A DNA stretch of 64,000 nucleotides. It comes from Phoronis australis. Lineage: Eukaryota; Phoronida; Phoronidae. The stretch covers positions 315,846-379,845 of the forward strand of contig NMRA01000004.1 in the NCBI GenBank assembly GCA_002633005.1, read 5' to 3'. The notes under the pieces are model-generated. The model was not told where the DNA came from. It did no database searches and worked only from the letters and a program-made list of their open reading frames with translations. The position numbers and the translations under genes are program-made. This document shows, one piece after another, positions 24,201-32,979 of this stretch (its first letter is position 1; every line of letters begins with the position of its first letter).

Positions 24201-27200
24201 CTCCCTCTCCCTCTCCCTCTCCCTCTCNNNNNNNNNNNNNNNNNNNNNNNNNNNNNNNNNNNNNNNNNNNNNNNNNNNNNNNNNNNNNNNNNNNNNNNNN
24301 NNNNNNNNNNNNNNNNNNNNNNNNNNNNNNNNNNNNNNNNNNNNNNNNNNNNNNNNNNNNNNNNNNNNNNNNNNNNNNNNNNNNNNNNNNNNNNNNNNNN
24401 NNNNNNNNNNNNNNNNNNNNNNNNNNNNNNNNNNNNNNNNNNNNNNNNNNNNNNNNNNNNNNNNNNNNNNNNNNNNNNNNNNNNNNNNNNNNNNNNNNNN
24501 NNNNNNNNNNNNNNNNNNNNNNNNNNNNNNNNNNNNNNNNNNNNNNNNNNNNNNNNNNNNNNNNNNNNNNNNNNNNNNNNNNNNNNNNNNNNNNNNNNNN
24601 NNNNNNNNNNNNNNNNNNNTCTCTCTCTCTCTCTCTCTCTCTCTCCCTCCCTCCCTCCCGCTCTCTCAGAAATGGCTGATTGGATTTACATGAGACCTTT
24701 TGACAGTATGCTTTTGCTCGAAGAACTACAAAAGTGGGGACTTAAATTCACGATTTTTCAAAACCAATGGAAAGTTTCATAATATGAAAATAAAATGACA
24801 ATGTTAGTGAGATTACATATTGAACATTTACGTCAAACGAAAATTGGTTATGTATTGATATCGTTGTTATGCTATACTTTTACCTTTCTTTTTTGCTAAC
24901 TTAAAGTGCACAATAACTGTCGTTTCCACAGTTTTTATTAATTTCAAGTTATAAACCGTTACAATTAAAACTGTTTTCTTTTACTACAGTAAGTTAGCAA
25001 CATAACGCGCACGTTCACACACAGCAGGTTGTGCGTAAACAGTCAGGGTGAAGTATTCCTAAAATGCCGAAAGAAAACAAAAGAAACTCACGAATTCGAT
25101 GCGTATGGGATAAATACAAAACTTACCTCGAGTGGCGTTCATGAAATAATATCCTACTCGACATTATTCCGCGTATCGGTCGATACGCTAAATAATGTCT
25201 CGTGGGATATTATTTCATGTACGCCACTCTCGATACGTTTTGTTTATTTATTCAGCAGTCGTAAAGTGGGAGCGTTAGACCAAATTACTGTCTCAAGTTA
25301 GCCATGACCATAACCAAAACGCTAGATTGTTACGCAATGTCGAGATTTTATAGGCTACGTGTAGACAGTATTGATTTCTTGCCAATTTCTGACAACTATT
25401 TTATTGGAATGAATGTCCTTTCTTTTTTGAAATACCTGAATATGATTATTAATTTGTTCTATTTTCAATTCAGGTAATGGAGTTAATCTCGAATACGTTG
25501 CCGGTCCCTTTCCGGGTTTGACAGAAGGCCCCGTCTTTGATCGTCACGGTTTTCTTTACGTCACTAACATAGGCCCAGTGGATATGAGGGATGGATCTAT
25601 TCACAAAGTGGATGTGCTGAGCAAAACTGTAAGTTTGAACTGCAGGATGAAATCGCGGTGTCGACTTTGTGATTTGTCAAAAATACCTATTGGGAGGCGT
25701 TTTACGGTAACAACGACGGCAATTTCCGGTAGGAAACGTATACCATAGTAAATGAGCTGTCACAGAATTGTTGACGTTCTAAAATTTGTGAACACGGCAA
25801 GTGAAAGTGAAGGCCTCTACAATATCTATAAAACTAAAAAATGAAAAATTTAGCAGGCTTATTTCAGATATTTGGCGGCTGGCAGTGCTTGCATTGTTTA
25901 TTTATCAGTAGACAAGTTTTTTACACGTGGTGAGCATTATAGTAACCTTTAGGAGGAAGTTTTGGAAGGGAATCAAGTTACGATTTGGAGATGTAGAGTA
26001 AAGCCATACCGAGGTTCTGTATGGTAATACTTTTAAGTAAAACTAAAATTTCTGTTCACCTGCACACATACACGCACACACACAGAGAGGCAATTTTGCG
26101 GACTCCCCCTACTGCCGCGCATCTGAAGTAATTGCCAATTCATAACGCTTAAAGAACGTTGGAGTTGCTATAGACCCTTTTTCTTTCAAAAACAACTTTT
26201 AATTTAAGCCAACTTCTCTTCTAACTTGGACTCAAAAGTCCGCAACCCAGATTACAAATGGTTTCTGGCCACTGATGTGAAGAACTCTGACAATTGGTTA
26301 TTGCTGGAGACCTGGCTCAGTAAGTTGGTCTGACCATACTCTCAGTTCTTCCCAACCTCAGAAATCACTTTTAGACGAGTCAAGAACAGATAGGCTTGTA
26401 TTATAACGGTAACTGGGTTGCGCTTCTTAGACACAAGACACTCGAGAATCGTACACATGTAGCGAAAAATCTTATCTTATCTTATGGACCGGAAGTAGTG
26501 AATTCTATCCAATATTGCAACATCCCAACCTCATCGACCGATCACCTCAGTGGTCCCTAGCATACTCGTGAAACACTCGCGTGGTGTGCGTGGCCTTATA
26601 TTATCTTGCTCTTTCACCTTTCGTCCCTTTCGTCTACAGAACGCAAACGGTAGTCTATATCAAGAGCTAATCTTTTAATTGAAAGCGGGTCTGTTAATCT
26701 GGCTTAAAGTTATTTTTAAAAGACCTTTAGAAAAATACCTAAATTTGACTAACTTTGAAACTTATCTTCGAAATGGCTGGTCGGATGCATGAGACAATAT
26801 CAGATCCCAGGCCTTACGCATTGTTCTCCATAAAACTGTTAGAACTAATTGTTTTTAAAATATTGCACTCTTGCATGAGAGGGCTAACAAAAGATCTGAT
26901 TTCTATAAGTTTTAGGAAAAAGCTTATAATTTGCGTAAAACAAAAACGAAGCGATAACTTAGAATACTGTAACGCGTTTTTTAAGATTTGATCTTGAACA
27001 TATCAAACAAAATGTGGTCATACCGTTGTTCTGCAATGAATTTATCTCGTTTCTTGCTATTTTTTTCTAAAAAACACATGGTCACGTGACCCAATTAAGT
27101 GTGGATTGGCATAAAATCAAAAATCATATTATACAGACTTTCCTCTTTAAGAAATGTATACTTTTACTGAGTTATAATCTGTACTTTCACTGAGTTATAA

Positions 27201-29727
27201 TCTGTACTTTTACTGAGTTATAATCTGTACTTTTACTGAGTTATAATCTGTACTTTCACTGAGTTATAATCTGTACTTTTACTGAGTTATAATCTGTACT
27301 TTTACTGAGTTATAATCTGTACTTTTAGTGAGTTATAATCTGTACTTTTACTGAGTTATAATCTGTACTTTTAGTGAGTTATAATCTGTACTTTTACTGA
27401 GTTATAATCTGTACTTTCGTAGATATTTTGCTAACTACACATACTTGTCTATAAGGTCCTACAAAACTTTGAAGATCGAGCTCCAAAACACCATATCTTT
27501 TAGATAACAACTGAGGGCCAATCACCTGCAAGTACACCTGATATTACGACGAAACTAAAATATATCTATATTGTTGCCTTGATTTATTTTTAGTCACAAA
27601 TATTCGCTAGTCCAGTCATCGATGGTTATCATAGCGTACCGAATGGTCTCGCGTTGGACCAGGAAGGGATTCTGTGGTTGGCAGACGTCTGGCTTGGACT
27701 TTTAAGGCTGACGCCGAGCGGCGAATATACAAGAGTGGCAACGCACGACTCGTTTGGTAATGCCTTGAAGGGAATGAACGACTTGACTTTCGATTACCAC
27801 GGTAATTTATGGATCACCGCACCCTACAACAAGTTGCCAAATACCGATAACTATGCCTCCCTCTTGTCTCTTGTGGACGGCTCCATCTACTGCCGTTCCC
27901 AATCTGGAGAGATTATCCACGTCGACGATGGATACCATTTCCCCAACGGCATAGCGGTGCAGCACGACAATGACGGGACACCTAGACTTCTGATAGTTAC
28001 TGAGATGTTAACTAAGAAACTCTGGGCCTACGATATCACTGGGTCATGCCAAATCACGAACAAAAGGCTTTGGGGAGTTATTCCAGGTAAGATATTTGGA
28101 GATGCGGGTGAGAATAAAAGGGGAAGGGAAGGGGAGGAGCACATACTTTGTAATGTAATTCACGGCTATCTTTGAAAACCCCTGTATTCATTCAGGTTTT
28201 GGGTTGAACACTTGTCTTTGGTTCTTTACTACCGCGAGTTAGTAGGCCTATTCCTGAAACGTCGCGTCTCATCAGATCTTTTATTGAAACTTTGCTCATC
28301 GGAAACTCTCAATTCTTGAAGGAAACAACGGTACGGGCTGTAGTTAGTCGATGTTTAAGCCATGCATCTCAACATCACAGCGAAGCTTCTCCATATTTCA
28401 GCAGCACCTGAGCCTCTCAGCAAGAGAAAGCACGAACGCTCCCACAAGTTTTCTTCCTTTGTCTGTCTTCTGTTACATCGAAAAATATTGTTTTCGCTCA
28501 TGCCAATTCCTTCGAAATTTGAAAAATAATTTCCAAACTGCAGCAAATACGACCGAATGTTTTGGTACAGTGTGCTATCTTAAGAGTGTCCTGGTGTAGA
28601 CTGTTTGTCAGAACTCGCTTAAACGTCAGCAAATTCCGTTCCGAACTAACGTATGATTGATTTGCCAGTGCAAATAGAACTGAACGTTTTTAAAGCGCGA
28701 ATTTGAAGAATCTTGCAGTTTCAGTTCAACAGTGAAATTATCAATAATAGTTTCGGGGTCTTTTTGTGAGAAGTGTCAAAAAAGCAGATATGACACAATA
28801 CAAATTCCTGCTCAAGTTAGGATGTTCCAAAAAACAAGTGATTACAAATTTCTGAGCAGTGTCTTATGTACAAAGTACGTAATTTTCAAAAAATATCTTA
28901 ATTCTTGGTGGGATTCTTGTGCAGCGCTACTTGCTTCCCATCTTCACTTAAGTTGTTCTCAGAAACACAAACGCTGGTTATAAATGTCTTGATACTGATA
29001 ATATGTAGGTTATAACTGTCCAAGCATTCAGACGTAATGCAGAGAAGACGTGCCAAACCCATTTTTTTATTCCAGTGGAGTATCCATTAGCAAGTAGAGT
29101 AGAGTTAGTAAAAACTGCAACATGAAGACGCCTCATAATTTGCCCAGCTGTTCCATTCACGCACTGTTCTTGGAAAAAGCGAAAAGTTGAATAATTTGAT
29201 GCGAGTCCGGAACATTGAGGACTTGAGGATTTTCACAACTAAACGCTAGACATTGTCAAGTGAAAAAAATACCACGATCTTGTGTTTCTGCGGCAATGCA
29301 TAGCAATATCGCTCGAAGACTTGCGTGACCTCGCTTTTCTAGCAAAGATAATTGATCGGCAGAACGCAGTTCATCCTGTTTTAATGATTTGAAGTGACAG
29401 ATCACTAGTTGTAACGCTTAATTAGCAAATGATATAGAACAACGTATCTCGTATTGCATTTGTGTTACAGGTTGGCCAAACGGGATAGATTTTGACCAGC
29501 ACAACAATCTATTGGTGACGGCTTACAAGGGTGGGGCCATTTATGTCTTTGGTCCAGAAGGAGGCGACTACTTCACGCGACTTGATATGCCATTCGCCGA
29601 CGTTACGAACGTGGAATTTCAACCTTACAGGAATACCGTGTACGTCACAGAAGGCTCTAAAAATTCAGTATGGAAATTTGAATGGAAATACAACGGAAAA
29701 ATACCTTATGGACTCCAGCAGGCTTAA
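18212..29727 (+). CDS. Secreted Ly6/uPAR-domain plus SMP-30/gluconolactonase-like propeller protein (6 exons)
   Basis: The joined exons are 18212-18272, 21288-21383, 22074-22253, 25474-25628, 27594-28086 and 29471-29727. They sum to 1242 nt, giving 413 aa and TAA, with consistent phases (1,1,1,0,1). Residues 1-20 are a signal peptide. Residues 21-112 hold ten cysteines (24,27,32,38,44,58,74,94,96,102) ending CFCDKEDNCN, the LU/three-finger pattern. Residues 113-413 form an SGL (SMP-30/gluconolactonase) propeller with LTEGPVFD, PNGLALDQEG, MNDLTFDYHGNLWIT, FPNGIAV and WPNGIDFD. By alignment with SMP-30, E130, N226 and N282 fit metal ligands; the last, normally Asp in a PDG motif, is N332. Such propellers are lactonases or esterases needing a divalent metal. 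The alternative is two genes, a Ly6 gene and a propeller gene, whose other exons I cannot see; the frame continuity argues against this. The substrate is unknown. Confidence 0.72.
19699..19771 (-). ncRNA. tRNA-like sequence, probable tRNA-derived SINE head
   Basis: On the minus strand a B-box GTTCGATTCC follows an A-box-like TGACCTGGTGGTGAAGG at the spacing found in tRNAs, with a possible anticodon arm between. The acceptor arms do not pair well, so a SINE head or tRNA pseudogene is more likely than a working tRNA. It lies in intron 1 of the Ly6-propeller gene. Confidence 0.5.
21288..21383 (+). CDS. Ly6-propeller gene, exon 2 (first half of LU domain)
   Basis: Residues 21-52, beginning ALRCHDCYGDNC. 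Five cysteines. The acceptor is CATTGCAG and the donor GGCG|GTAAGA, phase 1 on both sides. Confidence 0.82.
22074..22253 (+). CDS. Ly6-propeller gene, exon 3 (second half of LU domain)
   Basis: Residues 53-112 with the other five cysteines and the closing CFCDKEDNCN. The acceptor is TATTTTCAAG and the donor AAAAG|GTATGTG, phase 1. Reading into the intron meets a stop after two codons, so an unspliced transcript would encode a Ly6-only protein. Confidence 0.85.
23297..23415. mobile_element. Foldback (hairpin) element
   Basis: GTTCAGTAACGCTAGGACCT at the left end returns inverted as AGGTCCTAACGTTACTGAAC at the right, and the inner parts (GCTAAAATG / CATTTTAGC) also pair. Short MITE-like hairpin in intron 3 of the Ly6-propeller gene. 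Confidence 0.7.
24176..24227 (+). repeat. CCCTCT microsatellite left of assembly gap
   Basis: CTCCCT-type hexamer run that enters the N block. Confidence 0.95.
24228..24619. other. Assembly gap (392 Ns)
   Basis: Unknown sequence inside intron 3 of the Ly6-propeller gene, flanked on both sides by pyrimidine microsatellite. Open frames running across it are artefacts. The true length may differ from 392. Confidence 0.99.
24620..24667 (+). repeat. TC microsatellite right of gap
   Basis: (TC)n followed by CCCT-type units. Confidence 0.95.
25110..25251. repeat. Long near-perfect palindrome
   Basis: Arms of about 65-70 bp pair almost throughout. GAGTGGCGTTCATGAAATAA on the left meets the inverse of TTATTTCATGTACGCCACTC on the right, and pairing continues inward through ATTATT and CGTATCG and outward to ATAAATA/TTTATTTAT. 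The centre is near 25180. It lies in intron 3, about 220 bp before propeller exon 4. Confidence 0.85.
25474..25628 (+). CDS. Ly6-propeller gene, exon 4 (propeller start)
   Basis: Residues 113-164: NGVNLEYVAGPFPG, LTEGPVFDRHGFLYVTNIG and SIHKVDVLSKT. The acceptor is CAATTCAG and the donor ACT|GTAAGT. It opens with a split codon (phase 1), so it must be joined to an upstream exon; the LU exon 3 supplies the matching phase. Confidence 0.85.
26525..26600 (+). repeat. Dispersed repeat family member (copy 2 of 3, short)
   Basis: CCTCATCGACCGATCACCTC, then ACTCGTGAAACACTCGCG, resembling parts of the copies at 4045 and 41935. Confidence 0.45.
27158..27416 (+). repeat. 23-bp minisatellite, about 11 units
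   Basis: The unit ACTTTTACTGAGTTATAATC+TGT is repeated head to tail with only a few substitutions (TTTC for TTTT, TTAG for TTAC). It lies in intron 4 of the Ly6-propeller gene, about 180 bp before exon 5. Confidence 0.97.
27594..28086 (+). CDS. Ly6-propeller gene, exon 5 (central propeller)
   Basis: Residues 165-328 with PNGLALDQEGILWLADVW, MNDLTFDYHGNLWIT, a VDGSIYCRSQSGEI strand repeat and FPNGIAVQHD. The acceptor is TTATTTTTAG and the donor CCAG|GTAAGA. Confidence 0.92.
29471..29727 (+). CDS. Ly6-propeller gene, exon 6 (propeller end)
   Basis: Residues 329-413: GWPNGIDFDQHNNLLVTAYKG, FADVTNVEFQP and YVTEGSKNSVWKFEW, closing the last blade, then TAA. The acceptor is TGTGTTACAG. I see no AATAAA before the inverted-repeat element that begins 44 bp after the stop. 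Confidence 0.9.
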
Positions 29728-29770
29728 ATGGAATTGCAAAGGGAATATACTGTAGACTCTTAGTTGTTAT

Positions 29771-30281
29771 TTATGGAATTCCAAATCTGTAAAAAGGTAA
29801 CGTGCGCTGATTTTACACATTTACGCGGAATTTTAAATTGAAGCGGCTTCTGGTTTCTGAGCCAATGAATGGAGACAGTAAATTCGCAAGGTGACGTAAA
29901 CGATCGCGTAATTAATACCCCCACTTGATCCCTTTACTAACGTGTAAAATTTAGACTTGTACTCGAGAATGGCTCTCAGTCGGCGAATTGACGAGGTCTT
30001 GAGAGAACTGCAAGGGTTTCATATCCACAACTCCCGGCGATGTCTATGTGTAAATAGAACTGCCATTCGTCAGGCCTTCATGTCATTCATGTCATTCGTA
30101 TGACTTGGGGTCAAGCGCCTTTCGGGGTTGGGCTGAAATGCTCTCAGCGGTCGCGTTGACTCGTCTTCGCAGCTCGTTAACCGTTACGAAATAGATTAAC
30201 GTGTAAATGAGTCAACTTGAATGCGTTGACGCGTAAAACCGGGCGCACGCGTTACCTACTTACAGACTTGGAATTCCATAA
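29771..30281. mobile_element. Terminal-inverted-repeat element (MITE-like), 511 bp
   Basis: The left end TTATGGAATTCCAAATCTGT, followed by AAAAAGGTAACGTGCGC, returns inverted at the right end (GCGCACGCGTTACC ... CAGACTTGGAATTCCATAA). No transposase. It starts 44 bp after the propeller stop codon and so probably forms part of that gene's 3'UTR. Confidence 0.8.
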
Positions 30282-30699
30282 TCATTGTCTCAACTGGGTA
30301 TAAGACTCTTCTATTACGTGCAATTGAAAATAGTGCTGACGTGGGAACTTTCCACGGCCTCTAAACGTAATCTTTAGACACCGAACTACTTATTTCGTGA
30401 ATAATTTCTGTGGCATAGTTGAAACTTAGGAAGGCTGGTGGATCTGACGCCCCAATTATTTACAATTTAATGGGCAAATTGGTAATTCACAGGCAAAAAT
30501 ATTCACGGAGGACCCATCGGACATTGCGACTGCGTTCAGTTAGAAAGTGATCAGCGCAGCTTACTATATTTTATGATGTGATTATGGTCTTGGTAGAAAA
30601 CTAAATGAAAACGAATTTTAACGTAGTCACATGAATCCAATTGGTTGCTTGAAATCAGATGTGCCATATTGTCCCGCGACTACACAATGATTGACTTGG

Positions 30700-31860
30700 A
30701 GTCGTTGGTCAAAATTGGACATTTTTCTAGGGCCCTACATAATCTTAAAACCCATTGGTTTAGTTCATGGTTTGGGTTATATTTTCTTCTACCCTGTTAG
30801 CCATTTTGTTCGGCCTTTGCCTATATTTTGTGTTTCATTTATTCTTAACTTGTTACTCTACCTTTATATCCGATTATTGTTAGCCTTAGTTCTCTATATT
30901 AACTATTTTGTTATTCTCTGTTAGCTATTTTTGATTTGTCCTTAGCTTCATTTTTTATATTTTTCTCTCATTTCCTTTTAGTTTTCGTACTCTCGTTTCG
31001 TCCTCTAGCTTACCAGTCCGTGTATTCTTGTATGTTCGTTTTTCTCCCTTGTTTTTCCTCATTTATCTATTTTCTTTCCGCCATGACACGGGGTGAGACA
31101 ACACCGGCACCTGTTCCAGCCCTGGAAATCGTACCTCCCCCTCCGGTTGGCACCCGGAGTTAGGGTTGGGTATCCGGCTGACAGCCTTTGTAAGTAGTCC
31201 TGCACCCCTTTTCTTTCCATTTCTCTCCCTTCGTGCGTCCCTGCGGATGGGCATGAGCTGTCTTACAACATCTCTGTGGCGCTTTTTATTGCCCATCTTA
31301 CCAGAGATTACCTGTTATACTTATTTACCTGTATTCATTTTATTGTAATTGTACTAGTCATAATAAATGACCTTATATCTCCTACATCAATCTCCTTTCA
31401 TCTCTGGTAACGAGCTTGCGACGCACGTATCATTTATCTATTTTTCGGGACATATGTCGATCATAAATGGTATTTCACTCGTTAAATATATTTATGTGAG
31501 CATATGGACTCGCCTTACTCCTTTTCCCCCTCATCTTGGTCGATTCCATTATTCCCTCGTGCAGGACTACACGACGTTTTTCCAGCCTTCGCATTGGTCT
31601 GTTGTTATCACGTGCCTCGAGTTTGGTCAGCTCTTGGCTCTTATAGGCTGATGATTGTCACGTGTCTTTAGGGGCGTTTTACTTTGTTATTGTAACCTCG
31701 CTTTCAATTCACTTTGTTCCGGCCACATTGTCGTACGTCAATAACTCATTCAATTTTCCCACCCTCTTCCTCCCAGTTTTCGTCATTCTCTCGTACTTCC
31801 ACGCTGCCGGCGCTTTTTATTGCCCATCTTACCAGAGATTACTTTAATCCACTTTGAAGC
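30700..31860 (+). other. Pyrimidine-rich region with a 34-bp direct repeat
   Basis: About 1.1 kb strongly enriched in T and C on this strand, unlike its flanks. An identical 34-bp segment beginning GGCGCTTTTTATTGCCCATC lies at 31278-31311 and 31809-31842. Short open frames here have biased composition and no recognisable domain. It may be the non-coding part of an unrecognised mobile element. Confidence 0.55.
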
Positions 31861-32064
31861 TTGCGACTTCTGGTAGTTTTTAAGTTACCAATTTATTGAG
31901 ACATACACAAAAATATAGTATTTTAAAATTCAGCCCGGGAACCGCAGTTAGCATTATATCCGGACTTTAAACAATGAACACGCAATAATTAATAGGAATA
32001 TTCAACTGTTATCATAATATACAGAATAAGAGAAAAGACAAAAGTGACATTGACTCGCAACACA

Positions 32065-32328
32065 TCAATACAGCAGCAGACTGTTCAAAACAGATGACGC
32101 GACAGAATGAAGCAGCATAAGATTAGTTTTTACATTGAATTTACTTGAACCATTTATGAGGATAATGACTTTGTCAGTAAGTGTAGAGAACACATCTGAG
32201 TTACTTTCGATGATGTGGAAGAGTCTCTGTCGTTGTGGAAAATAAATTGGACAGTCCAACAGAAAGTGAAATTTAGTCTGAACTTCCCACAATTGCACAA
32301 CGGAGAGCCGTCTCTGAAGTTGTGTCAA
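32065..32328 (-). pseudogene. LINE 3' terminal ORF fragment
   Basis: On the minus strand the frame has VQTKFHFLLDCPIYFPQRQR, then LFHIIESNSDVF, the zinc-knuckle-like tail (H and C spaced after the endonuclease/RT region) found at the C-terminus of many non-LTR retrotransposon ORF2 proteins. The usual first cysteines are lost (VVQLWEV). Probably a 5'-truncated insertion. Confidence 0.65.
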
Positions 32329-32979
32329 AATTTATCAGAGTTAGTAAAAGTCCAGAACGCAGTCTTTTGAGAGATATCTGCAATCTATTGAGAGATATCT
32401 AGTTAGATCTAGGAACAGTTTTAAATTTGATAAGAGAGGTAGATTGGCTTGTCAAAAGTGATTTTTAAAGCTTGTTTTGATTATTCAGGGTGAACGTCTG
32501 TCTCTCAAATTTGAAGGCAGTGTATTCCAATGTTATATACACACTAGAATTGTTAATCTGCGAGTTGCCCTGAAATATGACGGGGCTTGTGAAAATAAAG
32601 GTATTCCTCAGGCAATGCCTTCTGCATTTTATTTCATATATGTTAAATTTAAGCTTATTAGACGCATTATTTATGTCATTAAGAACTTTAAATGTGTACA
32701 TGGTTGTGTGTAGTTTCCTTCACAAATAATAGCGCAACGCTTCTTTAACTTTAAATGTACAAAGTCCGTACGAGCTCTCGAACTATAACGGATAAAGCCC
32801 ATAGTACTTAAAGTCTATAAATACGAAAGGGGTATAGTGACGAACTATAGGAACAAACATTAATTCAAAGCAAAGTCCTGTAGACATGCTGGAAGGCGAC
32901 GGGGCTTCGTAGAGCGTCGAGGAGGGGTATCACGAACTGCAGGAACATCAACTGCTTCGGACGTGGCATCAAGTGGACC

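Noticed and set aside
24111-24782. Long plus-strand frames running through the gap
   Set aside because: They are created by reading Ns and TC microsatellite; there is no real sequence in the middle.
27158-27416. Possible CRISPR-like array (regular 23-bp repeat)
   Set aside because: The units are adjacent with no spacers, and the genome is animal; it is a minisatellite.
31063-31296. Small frames in the pyrimidine-rich block
   Set aside because: Biased composition only; nothing recognisable as a protein.
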